Program-made: the position numbers and the translations under genes | Notes under the pieces: model-generated | What the model was told of the DNA's origin: nothing | Seen by the model: only the letters and a program-made list of their open reading frames with translations | Databases searched by the model: none | In this document: positions 19,283-29,176 of the stretch, piece by piece | Layout: every line of letters begins with the position of its first letter | Position numbering within the stretch: position 1 is the first letter of the stretch | NCBI RefSeq assembly: GCF_040250305.1 | Contig: NZ_CP158190.1 | Span: forward strand, 3,628,001 to 3,692,000 | DNA length: 64,000 nt | From: Peribacillus frigoritolerans | Lineage (GTDB): Bacteria > Bacillota > Bacilli > Bacillales > DSM-1321 | Reading direction: 5' to 3'

Positions 19283-19290
19283 AAAAATTT

Positions 19291-21348
19291 TCACAGTTTT
19301 AATTTTTCCATTTTGTAATATAGATTTCTGACAGAAATCCCAAGAGCTTTTGCCGTAAGTGTTTTATTTCCCTTGTGGGTATGGAACGCTTGCTGAATGA
19401 TATCGGCTTCATACTGGTCTATTATCTCCGAGAGCGGTTTCCCCGATACGTAGCCAGAAGGCTTCATTAATAATTTCTCTTGTTTTAATGGAATCTCTTC
19501 GATAAAATCCGGAATATGATGTATATCAATGATCGTCTCGTTCAATTTCATGAAAATGATTGCCCGTCCTAAGATATTTTCCAGTTCCCTCACATTACCT
19601 GGCCAGTTGTAGATTTGCATCTTATGTATAGCTGCTGCTGTAATTCCCTCTATGCTCCGTCCATACTCCTGATTGATTTTATTAATCAAATGCTCCGCCA
19701 ATTCTCTCAAATCTTCTTTTCTCTTTCTTAATGGAGCAATGAATATAGGCATGCGGTTCAGCCTGAAATATAAGTCTTCCCTGAATGATCCGTTTGCGAT
19801 GGCCTCTTCAAGATTGATATTCGTAGCGGCTATGACACGGACATTGATGGGAATCGGCTTCGTCCCCCCCACTCTGATGATTTCCTTTTCTTGTAAAACC
19901 CGAAGCAATTTAGCTTGAATGTTGGCTGGTAATTCACCAATTTCGTCCAAAAAGATACTCCCTTGATTTGCCTCTTCAAAAAACCCGACCTTTCCGCCCC
20001 TGCTTGCCCCTGTAAAGGCTCCTTCATCATAACCGAACAGTTCACTTTCAAGTAATGATTCCGAGATGGCCGCACAATTTACACGAACGAATTTATTGAA
20101 TTTCCTATCGCTCGCATTATGGATGGCATGTGCAAATAACTCTTTGCCAGTCCCTGATTCCCCTCTTAATAAGACAGTAGCAGGTGTTCTTGCCGATAAT
20201 TTCGCCTGTTCAATGGGAAGCTTCATCTCTTCGGAAGCCCCAATTATATCATCAAAGGAATATTTAGCCTGCAAAGTACGGATGATCTGTCTTGCCCGAT
20301 TCAGTTCGTGGGTCAAGGCTTGAATTTCCGATACATCATGAATGACGCCAACACTCCCTTTCAGGCACCCGTCCACAATGATTGGAGCAACATTCACGAT
20401 CACTTCCTTATGTTTTGGGCCGACACGCATATTGACACCCCGAACAGGCTTTTTTGTCTGAAGCACTTTCATATGCATACTTTCACCTTCGTAAATATCG
20501 ATGGAAGCCGGCTTACCGATCACTTGGGTCTTTGTTAACCCGGTGATTCTTGTATATGCCGGATTGATCAAAAGTCCCCTGCCTTGATCATCCACAACCG
20601 ATATGGCTTCATCACTGGATTGAATGATCGCCTGGAGCATCGTCTGTATTTCTTTTAAATCAGTAATTTGCTCCGCCAATTGGACAGCTTCCGTTTTATT
20701 CCTAAACACGGAAAAAGCCCCTATGATTTCCTTATCGGCATTCACAAGAGGTATCCTTGTCGTTATGAGTTCCATTCCATTGCTAAGGGTGATTTCCTGA
20801 TTCACTTCTTTTTGGTTCGTTTGCATCACTCGCAGCAATCCAGTTGAAGGGATGAAATCTTTGATATGTCTGCCTATCACATCCTCGCGCTTTGTGTCAG
20901 TTGCACGTTCCGCACTATCATTGAACATGATGATGAATCCTTCATGATCAATCACCACCATCCCTTCACTGGTCGTATTGAGGATCAAGTCCATTTTTGC
21001 CGAGGCATTCTCCAATTTACTTATTAAACGATTTTTCTCTTCAAACAACTTAGTCATAATGAGGGCGACACTACCAGGAATGAGAATCGTTTGTTCGCCC
21101 ATGTCCCTTTTTATCTTTTTATAGACAGACGGGTCACCGGTCGTATCAAAAATGATGTCCAAATCCCGCTCCAATCCCATGCTCCAATTAGTCACTGTAG
21201 GAATCCTTAATTCCTTTGCAGCAAGCATCCCTTCAGCGGATTCATTCGTATCAGCCATACAAACAATGGAGAATACTTCACTTTCTGATAGGAGTTTCAA
21301 CACGGTTGTCCCTCCCACTCCTCCCCCTACTATCATGACCTTTTGCAT
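19291..21348 (-). CDS. bkdR: Sigma-54-dependent transcriptional activator BkdR
   Basis: This is the activator of branched-chain amino acid degradation. The 685 residues have an N-terminal domain with a Rossmann-like start ([15 protein letters not shown]), two PAS domains (about 118-220 and 235-345), an AAA+ domain with Walker A GESGTGKE and the sigma-54 contact motif GAFTGA, and a Fis-type helix-turn-helix at the C-terminus ([18 protein letters not shown]). GGGGGAT precedes the ATG. The sigma-54 promoter found upstream of bcd is its obvious target. The ligand sensed by the N-terminal and PAS domains is not visible. Confidence 0.94.
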   Translation of the reverse strand: MQKVMIVGGGVGGTTVLKLLSESEVFSIVCMADTNESAEGMLAAKELRIPTVTNWSMGLERDLDIIFDTTGDPSVYKKIKRDMGEQTILIPGSVALIMTKLFEEKNRLISKLENASAKMDLILNTTSEGMVVIDHEGFIIMFNDSAERATDTKREDVIGRHIKDFIPSTGLLRVMQTNQKEVNQEITLSNGMELITTRIPLVNADKEIIGAFSVFRNKTEAVQLAEQITDLKEIQTMLQAIIQSSDEAISVVDDQGRGLLINPAYTRITGLTKTQVIGKPASIDIYEGESMHMKVLQTKKPVRGVNMRVGPKHKEVIVNVAPIIVDGCLKGSVGVIHDVSEIQALTHELNRARQIIRTLQAKYSFDDIIGASEEMKLPIEQAKLSARTPATVLLRGESGTGKELFAHAIHNASDRKFNKFVRVNCAAISESLLESELFGYDEGAFTGASRGGKVGFFEEANQGSIFLDEIGELPANIQAKLLRVLQEKEIIRVGGTKPIPINVRVIAATNINLEEAIANGSFREDLYFRLNRMPIFIAPLRKRKEDLRELAEHLINKINQEYGRSIEGITAAAIHKMQIYNWPGNVRELENILGRAIIFMKLNETIIDIHHIPDFIEEIPLKQEKLLMKPSGYVSGKPLSEIIDQYEADIIQQAFHTHKGNKTLTAKALGISVRNLYYKMEKLKL

Positions 21349-21490
21349 CAGCCATCCCCCTTAAGATATAATTACCCCTTTTAAAAGATCATTCCCTGCA
21401 ATTTTTTTCATACTCCACTCTATTTTACCATATCGGATCCCTTTAAAAAAACAGCCGCCAACTCCCAGTCATTATCTAGATTCCCGAAAC

Positions 21491-21518
21491 TTGACAAATA
21501 ATTTATATCCTTTATCAT
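21491..21518 (+). promoter_or_regulatory. Sigma-A-type promoter of yqzF
   Basis: TTGACA (21491-21496) and TATCAT (21513-21518) are 16 bases apart, 38 bases before the yqzF start. Confidence 0.65.
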
Positions 21519-21555
21519 TTTTTAAAGACGGAATTTTCGGAAGGGATTTGACCGC

Positions 21556-21792
21556 ATGAAACGTTTAATCGCTTTTTTGATTCTTTTTATACCCGGTGCC
21601 TTTGCTGCCTATGGCATAAAAATAATGAGGGACATGGTGTTCGGTATCCTGCAGCCTCCCTATCCAATCCTTTGGCTGCAATTTTTAATAGGCCTTCTCA
21701 TCACGATTGGCGGAATAGCCTTTATCGCAGGCTTCGTCCTTCATCGAGATCGAAAGCAAAATAAAGTCCAAAGCAGGTTCAATAAATTTTAA
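21556..21792 (+). CDS. yqzF: Small membrane protein YqzF (DUF2627)
   Basis: This 78-residue protein has two hydrophobic helices (about residues 4-20 and 42-66) and a basic, polar tail (HRDRKQNKVQSRF). It matches the DUF2627 proteins found next to bkdR and yqiK in Bacillus. Function is unknown. GGAAGGG lies ten bases before the ATG and a TTGACA/TATCAT promoter is in place. It converges with yqiK, with a duplicated terminator and a repeat element between. Confidence 0.85.
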   Translation: MKRLIAFLILFIPGAFAAYGIKIMRDMVFGILQPPYPILWLQFLIGLLITIGGIAFIAGFVLHRDRKQNKVQSRFNKF

Positions 21793-21796
21793 ACGC

Positions 21797-21834
21797 AAAA
21801 AAAGGTGCCATGTTTCGTATGGCACCTTCTTTTT
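21797..21834. terminator. Terminator after yqzF (left copy)
   Basis: AAGGTGCCAT and ATGGCACCTT arms with a seven-base loop and flanking A and T tracts, directly after the yqzF stop. A near-identical hairpin lies at 22079-22111. Confidence 0.88.
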
Positions 21835-21838
21835 GCGT

Positions 21839-22078
21839 GTACAAATTTGGACGTTGATTTCCATTTCAGGCACTCGCTTTCCGCGGGCGGTCCGGGAGCC
21901 TCCTCGGCGCACTTGCGCCTGTGGGGTCTCCCTTGGACTCGCTATTCCCGCAGGAGTCTCGCACCTTACGTTCCAATCAACTATGTTTTTAGTTAGAACT
22001 CCTTTTGCCTACAGTCTTTTTTGTTTTAAAATAGATCTATTAAAACTTGAGGTAACCGAACCCCTTTTGTCTACAAAC
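21839..22078. mobile_element. MITE-like intergenic repeat element, copy 2 (single core)
   Basis: This is a 240 bp non-coding element. It starts TGTACAAATTTGGACGTTGA and ends CCCTTTTGTCTACAAACT. Its core, about 21851-21982, is a large imperfect cruciform between GTTGATTTCCA and TTCCAATCAAC. The inner part is GC-rich and includes GCCTCCTCGGCGC followed by GCGCCTGTGGGGTCTC, which align with the core of copy 1. A TTTTGCCTACAG motif follows at about 22002-22013. The two flanking terminators are copies of each other. Short frames across it have no ribosome binding sites. Confidence 0.72.
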
Positions 22079-22111
22079 TGAAGGTGCCATGTATCATATG
22101 GCACCTTCTTT
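22079..22111. terminator. Terminator after yqiK (right copy)
   Basis: AAGGTGCCAT and ATGGCACCTT arms, identical to the left copy apart from two loop bases. It ends just past the yqiK stop. Confidence 0.88.
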
Positions 22112-22113
22112 GT

Positions 22114-22848
22114 TTATCTTGATTTCAATCCTTCCCTGACCCGTACGGCTGCCTCGGGAAAATCGGTTATGATGCCACTGCATCCCAAATTGAATAATCG
22201 CTTCATCTCGGCTTCTTTATTAATGGTATATGGCCGTACAGGAACACCCATACTCACCGATGTTTGAATGAGTGCATCAGGGGCAGCCCGGATATTTGGA
22301 TGGATTGCACTTCCGCCAATTGCCTTGGCATATATCCAAGGCATGTATAGTCCATCCCTATAAAGAGGTGCGGTTTCCAGTTCAGGTGCCAATTGATGGC
22401 AATTGACCAAGCTGTAATGATTGAAAGAAGAAAGAATAATCCTTTCCTCCATTTCGTAAGTACGGATGAGTCGGATGACTTTCTCTTCTAAACCTGGATA
22501 CAGAAAAAGCGTATTTTTCAATTCAATGTTGCAAAAAAGCTGATTTTCATCAAGCCAAATAAATAGTTCTTCAAGTGTCGGAATCTTTTCTTTCCCCAAT
22601 CTACCCTTATAGTTTGAAGACGCATTAAGGGTTTTCAACTCCATCAAGGTCCTGTCTTTTACATATCCCGAGGCATTCGTGGTCCGATCGAGCTTTTCAT
22701 CGTGAATGATGACCACTTCCCCATCTTTCGAGAGCTGGACATCCGTTTCAATACCGTCCGCCCCGACACGGGCAGCTTCTTTGAACGCCGACATCGTATT
22801 TTCCGGATGTGTCCCTGCTGAGCCTCGATGTGCAAAGATTAGGGTCAT
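22114..22848 (-). CDS. yqiK: Glycerophosphodiester phosphodiesterase YqiK
   Basis: It hydrolyses glycerophosphodiesters to sn-glycerol 3-phosphate and an alcohol. The 244 residues carry the GDPD signature HRGSAGTHPENT near the N-terminus, the Glu/Asp metal pair in GIETDVQLSKDG and the second His in VIIHDEKLDRTT. There is no signal peptide, so it should be cytoplasmic, unlike GlpQ. It keeps its B. subtilis position upstream of yqzF. Confidence 0.92.
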   Translation of the reverse strand: MTLIFAHRGSAGTHPENTMSAFKEAARVGADGIETDVQLSKDGEVVIIHDEKLDRTTNASGYVKDRTLMELKTLNASSNYKGRLGKEKIPTLEELFIWLDENQLFCNIELKNTLFLYPGLEEKVIRLIRTYEMEERIILSSFNHYSLVNCHQLAPELETAPLYRDGLYMPWIYAKAIGGSAIHPNIRAAPDALIQTSVSMGVPVRPYTINKEAEMKRLFNLGCSGIITDFPEAAVRVREGLKSR

Positions 22849-22919
22849 GAAGAAACGCCGCCTCTCTCAATAATGGTTATATCCGAATGTTATGAACAGA
22901 AACAGCAAATTATTTTCAT

Positions 22920-24509
22920 CTAGCTCAATACTCTAATAAAATGCAGCTGATTATTTTCTGCATAGAAGGTTCCTTTCGTCAAATCATTCAATTTTTTTTG
23001 CATGCTTTTGATTTGCAAGCAAGTATCCGGAAAAGCCATTTGACCAATCGTAATTTCCCCTTCCCCTTTTGATTCAAGCATATCCATGATTGACTTCCGT
23101 TTTTCGTCCAATTGATATATTTGAACCATCAACCTCTCGTATTGATTTGTTGTTTGTTCATATTGAAAATTTTGCTCACCAGTCAATTCTCCAAGAGGCG
23201 TTTCATACACTTCAAGCTTTTCCTTTATTGATTCAAGTTTCATTATTATTGATTTATATAAAAGCAAAGTCTCATTCAATTGTTCTTTTAAGAGTTCACG
23301 GTCAAATCCCTTCACATTTATTAATGTTTTCCGTTCCATTCGATTCCCGATTACAGCCGCCCTCACTTTTCCATGCGCTTCAATTACACCGCCGATTAAT
23401 TTTCCCTTCTTTTCATCCGTGAAGATATTCTTGGCTTTCAGGAAACTCCCCAGCGAATATGATCCTATATGTATATTTCCCCCCGCTGTTAAGTGGCATT
23501 CGTTGGCATGTTTCACAAAAATGTTCCTTGCTGCATATATTTTGGACACACCTTTACCAAATATCCCCCCTTTAATGAATACATCCCCCTCCCTTGAGTT
23601 GATTTCCTTCACATTACTTACACCAAGCTCACTTAAAATCGAAATATCCTTCGTAGCCGTCACGGAAAAATGATCGATAACCGTACCTTTAATGGTCACA
23701 CTTCCATCAAATTCAATATTCCCTGTTTTATTGCCTATATCACCGTCAATCAATAGGTGATCACCTACCGCAATCTTCCCTTCCCTAAATTCCACCACAC
23801 CATCGATCAATGCCCTTAGAATGATCTTTCCGTCTTCCTCGACAGCAGCAACCGTTTTTTGATCGTATAAAAGTTTCTTATCCTTTCCTTTCCTGGGCAA
23901 GGCTATTTCCCCCGTAATTCGCCTTCCCATCTCACCAGATGATGGCGGTATCCTTTCCCCCAGCCAATCTCCCCTTTTCACTTCATCAAGAAAATGCATA
24001 TCATAATAATCAGCTTTTCCATTTTCACGGACCGCTGGTTTTCTGTCCGATCTTTTGAAATAGGTAACCACTGCGTCTTTGGCGTGTACTGGTTCCATCC
24101 CTTTAGCAATGATTGTTTGATTTTTGATGCTCAGCTCATTTTGCAATACATGCATTAAAATCCCTTCGGAAATACCTTCACATTGAAGACTCTCTAAAAT
24201 ACTCCCCATAATTACTGAATAGTTCTCATTCAGGTAGTTTTCTGAACAATTGAGTTTTACACTTGCGGACATTTTATCAGTCGCTATGTCCAACTCCGCG
24301 ATTGGTTTCTGTCTTCCCACTTGAATCCTTTCCCCGCTCGCCTCTGTCAGTGCATCCTTCAAGTCTTTGACGTTCTCCAGCATGATTTGTGGAAAATCCA
24401 ACAGAATAGGATTCAATTGAAAAATGGAAAAGCCCTTTTGAATAACGGTGATAAAAACCATGTTCCTATCCGCTTCCAATACAAAATGCTCATTTTTTAC
24501 ACAAATCAT
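22920..24509 (-). CDS. FapA/DUF342 family protein
   Basis: This 529-residue protein belongs to the DUF342/FapA family. An N-terminal alpha/beta region is followed by a central right-handed beta-helix-like stretch rich in Gly and Val (about 215-370; GDHLLIDGDIGNKTGNIEFDG, HLTAGGNIHIGSY). A predicted coiled coil follows (about 395-475) with a short C-terminal strand region. Family members have been called flagellar assembly protein A, but no flagellar gene is nearby and the role in Bacillus is unclear. It lies between yqiK and spo0A, where I expect other genes in B. subtilis. Confidence 0.8.
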   Translation of the reverse strand: MICVKNEHFVLEADRNMVFITVIQKGFSIFQLNPILLDFPQIMLENVKDLKDALTEASGERIQVGRQKPIAELDIATDKMSASVKLNCSENYLNENYSVIMGSILESLQCEGISEGILMHVLQNELSIKNQTIIAKGMEPVHAKDAVVTYFKRSDRKPAVRENGKADYYDMHFLDEVKRGDWLGERIPPSSGEMGRRITGEIALPRKGKDKKLLYDQKTVAAVEEDGKIILRALIDGVVEFREGKIAVGDHLLIDGDIGNKTGNIEFDGSVTIKGTVIDHFSVTATKDISILSELGVSNVKEINSREGDVFIKGGIFGKGVSKIYAARNIFVKHANECHLTAGGNIHIGSYSLGSFLKAKNIFTDEKKGKLIGGVIEAHGKVRAAVIGNRMERKTLINVKGFDRELLKEQLNETLLLYKSIIMKLESIKEKLEVYETPLGELTGEQNFQYEQTTNQYERLMVQIYQLDEKRKSIMDMLESKGEGEITIGQMAFPDTCLQIKSMQKKLNDLTKGTFYAENNQLHFIRVLS

Positions 24510-24862
24510 TTACTCCCCTCCTTTTCTCATGATTAAATATACCTATAATTATAATCTAAAAACTATGAAAAGGAGCTATATAGCCCGAACATCGTCTAAA
24601 ATAATTCGTGCCGCTTTTCAACCAAACAAAAACGCCTTTTATTTATGGGATTTCCTGAAAAATCCAATAAATAAAAGGCGTTTAATTTTTTTAACCGGCA
24701 GCGTAAAAAATTTAAAGTTGCCGATTAGAAAAAATCACGAAGCAACTTCTTCCTGTCCTTTACAGCCAGACGGAGAGTTCTTATTTATATTTAGCGGCTC
24801 TAGCCTTTATATGGTCAATTGTTACCCCTGGCTCTTAACAATCGGTGTTCCCCCTACCCTTG
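24510..24862. other. Gene-free stretch between fapA and spo0A
   Basis: It contains the spo0A-side inverted repeat (24629-24684) and a smaller hairpin CGGCAGC/GTTGCCG (about 24695-24722). A plus-strand frame crosses the region, but it reads through the hairpin and has no ribosome binding site, so I do not call a gene. No promoter for fapA was recognised. Confidence 0.5.
24629..24684. terminator. Long bidirectional terminator downstream of spo0A
   Basis: AAACGCCTTTTATTTAT and ATAAATAAAAGGCGTTT are perfect arms. An inner GGATTT/AAATCC pair makes the hairpin over 22 bp. T-runs follow on both strands. It lies 180 bases beyond the spo0A stop. Confidence 0.8.
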
Positions 24863-25654
24863 TCAAGAAGCTTTATGTTCGAGGCGCAGCTTATCGGCAA
24901 CCATGGCAATGAATTCGGAATTTGTAGGTTTTGCCTTAGTCATGCTTACGGTATATCCGAAAAGTGATGAAATGGATTCTATATTGCCACGGCTCCAGGC
25001 CACTTCAATCGCATGCCTGATGGCACGTTCAACACGGCTCGCCGTTGTATTGTATTTTTTTGCGATATCCGGATATAAAACTTTGGTGATGGAACCCAAT
25101 AGTTCAATATCATTATATACCATGGATATGGCTTCCCTTAAATACAAATAGCCCTTTATATGTGCAGGGACTCCAATCTCGTGAATGATGCTTGTGATGC
25201 TGGCATCGAGGTTCTTCGGCTTGGATTCATTTTGGGGACGATAACTAAACTGACTATGATTTTTTAAAACTGCTTGCCCTTTACTGCTTACCTGACGTAT
25301 GTGATTGGCCAGATTTTCCATATCGAAGGGCTTTAGGATAAAGTATGAGGCACCCAAATCAACAGCTTTTTTCGTTACATCTTCTTGACCAAAGGCAGTA
25401 AGCATAATCACATTAGGCATGGCACCCCGTTTTACTTCACGAAGTTTTTCAAGCACACCTAATCCATCTAAATGAGGCATGATAATATCGAGGATCAATA
25501 TATCCGGGTCAACGCTTTCAAGCATACCCAGGCAATCTTGACCGTTATGTGCCACCCCAATTACTTCCATGTCATCCTGTGCAGAAATGTATTCTTCCAG
25601 AAGGCCAACAAGTTCTCTATTATCATCTACAACGCACACCTTAATTTTTTTCAC
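24863..25654 (-). CDS. spo0A: Sporulation master regulator Spo0A
   Basis: This response regulator is phosphorylated by the sporulation phosphorelay and controls entry into sporulation, biofilm formation and abrB. The 263 residues have a receiver domain with the acidic pair Asp10-Asp11 and the phosphoacceptor Asp56 ([11 protein letters not shown]). The C-terminal Spo0A DNA-binding domain holds [15 protein letters not shown] and [20 protein letters not shown]. The start is GTG at 25654, with GAGGAGGA at good spacing; the TTG at 25672 overlaps that site. Two sequences matching the 0A box lie upstream. It follows spoIVB, as in all Bacillus. Confidence 0.97.
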   Translation of the reverse strand: MKKIKVCVVDDNRELVGLLEEYISAQDDMEVIGVAHNGQDCLGMLESVDPDILILDIIMPHLDGLGVLEKLREVKRGAMPNVIMLTAFGQEDVTKKAVDLGASYFILKPFDMENLANHIRQVSSKGQAVLKNHSQFSYRPQNESKPKNLDASITSIIHEIGVPAHIKGYLYLREAISMVYNDIELLGSITKVLYPDIAKKYNTTASRVERAIRHAIEVAWSRGNIESISSLFGYTVSMTKAKPTNSEFIAMVADKLRLEHKAS

Positions 25655-25723
25655 GCTTGATTTCCTCCTCAACTACAATTGGTCTTTTTTTCTATATGAC
25701 TAAATTCTATTGTAATTGAACTT

Positions 25724-25731
25724 TTCGACAA
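25724..25731 (-). promoter_or_regulatory. 0A box upstream of spo0A (proximal)
   Basis: TTGTCGAA on the minus strand matches the Spo0A box exactly, 70 bases before the GTG. A possible sigma-H -35 (AGGAATT, 25741-25747 complement) overlaps it upstream, but I see no good -10. Confidence 0.7.
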
Positions 25732-25833
25732 TGGAAACTAAATTCCTTTTATTTTTGAAAAAATATAAGGAATTCAATATTATTCTCCGGATATCTCTTG
25801 TTTTCGACTTCGTTTGCTATTCGAATAAAGCGA

Positions 25834-25841
25834 TTGTCGAA
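25834..25841 (+). promoter_or_regulatory. 0A box upstream of spo0A (distal)
   Basis: TTGTCGAA occurs on the plus strand, 180 bases before the spo0A start; a weaker GTCGAAAA lies at about 25802-25809 on the minus strand. Together they suggest autoregulation by Spo0A~P as in B. subtilis. Confidence 0.65.
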
Positions 25842-25951
25842 AAATCTTCATATCGTTATCATTTTATCACATCGTTTCAAAAAAACCTCTACTTTTTGAA
25901 GAAATCAATTTAATTCCTACCCAAAATATATGCTAATCATAACTTTCCATT

Positions 25952-25979
25952 AAAAAGGGGCATCCAAAAGGATACCCGG
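25952..25979 (-). terminator. Terminator after spoIVB
   Basis: GGGTATCC and GGATGCCCC arms around TTTT, then TTTTTAA on the minus strand, just beyond the spoIVB stop. Confidence 0.85.
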
Positions 25980-25983
25980 ATTC

Positions 25984-27285
25984 TTAGCTTGCCTTTTCAT
26001 AATTATCTTTGTCGTATATATTTATACCGGCTTCGTTTAACATCCATTCGATATGGACTCCATACCCACTTGTAGGATCATTAACGAATACATGGGTGAC
26101 TGCACCGATTAATTTCCCATTTTGTATGATAGGACTGCCGCTCATACCTTGAACGATCCCACCCGTTTTTTGAAGCAATTCCTTATCCGTCACTTTTAAG
26201 ACCATTCCCTTAATTGCGGGGAACTTCTGTGGTATGGAACTGACGATTTCAACATCGAATTCCTCCACTTCAGAACCATCCACCACTGTAAGGATTTTTG
26301 CTGGTCCTTCCTTTACCTCATGGGAAAGGGTGATGGGGAGTGGCTTATCGTTAATTCCATTTTTAAAATCTTGATTTAATTTCCCAAAAATTCCAAAGGG
26401 ACTATTGCGATTGATATTTCCTATTTTTTCTTTATTGGAAGAAAAGCGTGCCAATTTTTCTCCCGGATCACCATTGCTTCCCTTTTCGATGGATGTGACC
26501 GTCGATTGAACAATCTGTCCGTCCTTGACAACAATCGGCTTTTTTGTATCCATATCGGATATGACATGTCCCAACGCCCCGTATTTTTTCGAATCCGGGT
26601 GGTAAAACGTCATCGTTCCGATGCCAGCTGCCGAATCACGGATATACAAACCCAATTTGTAAGTTCCTTCATTCTTATCTTTTAGAGGTAATAGGGTACT
26701 ATGAAGCACTTCATTATCACGGTTAATGACAAGATTCAACGCCTCACCCTTTTCGCCTGCCTGCTGAACAAAAGGGGTTACATCCCCCATCTTCTTTATC
26801 GTCTGACCATTGATTTCTGTAATAATATCACCGATTTCAATTTTTGCTTTTTCTCCCGGTGATTTTTTCCCCTGCGCAGTATCAATTAGATGATGACCTA
26901 CTACGAGTACCCCAAGAGTATTAAGCTTTACTCCAATGGATTGGCCTCCAGGCATGACTTTAAAGTCTTTTAACACCCTGATGTCGACCTTTTTGGCAGG
27001 TAATCCTGCTACATCGAGTAACACTTCATTCGTACCAGGTTTTTCAGCACCAAGCGTAATCGAGGCTTGTTCATCATGAAGCGAAATTCCATCACTGGAT
27101 CCCGAAGTTTTTGCAGAAACAGGCAATGATTTGGAAATACTATATTGACTTCCTTCAAATAGTACAAGATGATTTGGAATTAAAAAATATTCACGAGATG
27201 GCTGGTATAACCCTAATGTTAATAGCGAAACAAGGAGAATTCCACCGATGATCCTGTTTATCCATATAAATTTCAATCCATTCAC
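25984..27285 (-). CDS. spoIVB: SpoIVB serine peptidase
   Basis: It is secreted from the forespore and signals pro-sigma-K activation by cleaving SpoIVFA. The 433 residues begin with an uncleaved membrane anchor (about 8-25). A PDZ domain follows (about 115-205; [14 protein letters not shown]), then a chymotrypsin-like peptidase with [12 protein letters not shown] (catalytic His) and the nucleophile segment GMSGSPII near the C-terminus. GAGGAG lies just before the ATG; an internal TTG three codons on is an alternative. The recN-spoIVB-spo0A order is conserved. Confidence 0.95.
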   Translation of the reverse strand: MNGLKFIWINRIIGGILLVSLLTLGLYQPSREYFLIPNHLVLFEGSQYSISKSLPVSAKTSGSSDGISLHDEQASITLGAEKPGTNEVLLDVAGLPAKKVDIRVLKDFKVMPGGQSIGVKLNTLGVLVVGHHLIDTAQGKKSPGEKAKIEIGDIITEINGQTIKKMGDVTPFVQQAGEKGEALNLVINRDNEVLHSTLLPLKDKNEGTYKLGLYIRDSAAGIGTMTFYHPDSKKYGALGHVISDMDTKKPIVVKDGQIVQSTVTSIEKGSNGDPGEKLARFSSNKEKIGNINRNSPFGIFGKLNQDFKNGINDKPLPITLSHEVKEGPAKILTVVDGSEVEEFDVEIVSSIPQKFPAIKGMVLKVTDKELLQKTGGIVQGMSGSPIIQNGKLIGAVTHVFVNDPTSGYGVHIEWMLNEAGINIYDKDNYEKAS

Positions 27286-27365
27286 TCTCCTCGCTCTCTG
27301 AAACTTTATGGCTACACCTTTAATTTAGCCCTCATGACAGTCATTTATAACAGGTGCAAAAAATA

Positions 27366-27391
27366 AAAGCTATCCGTTTTTGGATAGCTTT
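27366..27391 (-). terminator. Terminator after recN
   Basis: AAAGCTATCC and GGATAGCTTT arms with a T-rich tail on the minus strand, between recN and spoIVB. Confidence 0.85.
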
Positions 27392-27438
27392 ACAATGAAT
27401 GCTTATGATAAATTTTAAATAATCTTCTAACCGGCCCT

Positions 27439-29154
27439 TCATGATGTAATCTTCAGCCTTTTGGCCAGCTGGATTAATTCATTGGCATGCTGCTTCGTCA
27501 AATCCGTAATCTCGACTCCTGAAATCATCCTGCCGATTTCTTTTACTTTTTCCGTTTCAATTAACGGCTTGACCGAGGTATTCGTGCGTCCGGCCCTTAC
27601 ATTTTTTGCTATGAAAAGGTGGGTATCCGCCATAGCGGCCACCTGTGGCAAATGGGATATGCACAATACTTGTGATCCAGTTGCCACTTTATAGATCTTT
27701 TCGGCAATGGATTGTGCAACCCTTCCGCTCACACCTGTGTCCACTTCATCAAATATAATGGATGTTATGCCTTGATGTTTGGAGAAAATGCTTTTCAAAG
27801 CCAGCATGATCCTCGACAGTTCTCCGCCAGATGCGATTTTGGAAAGAGGTTTTAACGGTTCACCTGGATTGGTGGAAATATAAAATTCCATTGAATCCAG
27901 GCCTGATTGATTAATGCCCCTATCTGACAATTCATCGAAAGTATAAGCAGTTTGAAGGAAGTGTGGTTCGAAAATTGTCTTTTCCATGTATAAATCTTTT
28001 AATTCCTTATGGATCTTTTTGGTTAACTGCTGAGCGAAGTTCTGGCGAAGTTCAGAAAGATTCTTTGCTTCGACAATTAAATCTGCCTTAATGGATTTCA
28101 TTTCCTTTTCAAGCTTCGCTATATGGGTTTCCCTATTTTGCAGTTTTTCGACTTCTTCTTCTATAGCGGCTCCATATTCCAGGATTTCCTCGATGGTCCG
28201 CCCGTATTTTCGCTTTAATTGATTTATTTCATTAAGGCGGCTTTCAATGAATTCCACACGCTCTGTATCATAATCCAAAGAATCTAATTGGTCTCGGATG
28301 TTTGACACGGCCTCTTCAAGCAGGAAGTAGCTATTTGAAACGGTTTCAGAGCTATTCTTTAAACCCTCATCAAGCCCTGCCGCTTCCTCCAAATTATTCA
28401 TGGCTACGGAAAGCCAATCAATTGCATGCTGCTCACCATTTAAAGCATTATAACTGGTTTGCAGCGCTTCATGAATTTTTTCGAAATTATTAATTTTCTT
28501 CCGCTCTTCCATCAATTCTTCATCTTCGCGTAACTTCAAATCAGCTTTTTGGATTTCATCGAATTGAAATTGGATCAAATCAAGGCGGTGGACCATTTGC
28601 TGTTCATTTTGGCTCAAGGCATTCAATTGTTTAGAAGCGGTTTCATAACGTTTATATAGCTTTTGGTATTCAGTGAGTGCAGATGCGATTTTTTCACCGC
28701 CGAATTGATCGAGCAGTGGAAGATGGAGTCGTTCATCCATTAATTCCTGATGTTCATGCTGACCATGGATATCTATCAATGTCCGGCCTATCTCGCGTAA
28801 AGTGGAAATCGTTACAAGCTTCCCATTTACCCTGCAAACGCTTTTGCCACTTTGTGAGATGTCCCTTCGAAGTATCGCCATCCCATCATTCATATCCAGG
28901 CCAAACTCTTCCGCTTTGGCAAAGACCGGGTGTTTTTCATCTTCAATTTGGAATAATCCTTCTATTTCGGCCTTAGACTCACCATGCCGAATGAACTCTG
29001 CAGAACCACGTCCCCCAACCAAAAGATGAACGGCATCTATTATGATCGACTTCCCTGCCCCTGTTTCTCCTGTCAAGACCGTCAAGCCTTTCTCAAATGA
29101 AACGGACAGGCTGTCTATGATCGCAAAATTCCTAATCGATAGTTCTGTTAACAA
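27439..29154 (-). CDS. recN: DNA repair protein RecN
   Basis: This SMC-like ATPase is recruited early to double-strand breaks. The 571 residues have Walker A GETGAGKS near the N-terminus, a long central coiled-coil region (about 150-370), the ABC signature ASGGELSRIMLA and Walker B IIFDEVDTGVSG. The start is TTG with GAGGTGA upstream. It lies 22 bases after ahrC, so the two are probably co-transcribed, as in B. subtilis. Confidence 0.96.
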   Translation of the reverse strand: MLTELSIRNFAIIDSLSVSFEKGLTVLTGETGAGKSIIIDAVHLLVGGRGSAEFIRHGESKAEIEGLFQIEDEKHPVFAKAEEFGLDMNDGMAILRRDISQSGKSVCRVNGKLVTISTLREIGRTLIDIHGQHEHQELMDERLHLPLLDQFGGEKIASALTEYQKLYKRYETASKQLNALSQNEQQMVHRLDLIQFQFDEIQKADLKLREDEELMEERKKINNFEKIHEALQTSYNALNGEQHAIDWLSVAMNNLEEAAGLDEGLKNSSETVSNSYFLLEEAVSNIRDQLDSLDYDTERVEFIESRLNEINQLKRKYGRTIEEILEYGAAIEEEVEKLQNRETHIAKLEKEMKSIKADLIVEAKNLSELRQNFAQQLTKKIHKELKDLYMEKTIFEPHFLQTAYTFDELSDRGINQSGLDSMEFYISTNPGEPLKPLSKIASGGELSRIMLALKSIFSKHQGITSIIFDEVDTGVSGRVAQSIAEKIYKVATGSQVLCISHLPQVAAMADTHLFIAKNVRAGRTNTSVKPLIETEKVKEIGRMISGVEITDLTKQHANELIQLAKRLKITS

Positions 29155-29176
29155 ACTAGGTCACCTCACAACATTA

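Noticed and set aside
21805..22081. Short plus-strand open frames in the second repeat element
   Set aside because: They read through terminator and cruciform sequence and lack start signals.
24448..24912. Plus-strand frame of 154 codons across the fapA start and the spo0A end
   Set aside because: It is antisense to two genes, crosses a terminator and has no ribosome binding site.
25690..25760. Sigma-H promoter of spo0A
   Set aside because: AGGAATT could be a -35, but at the right distance only GAAA is found rather than GAAT, so I did not list it separately.
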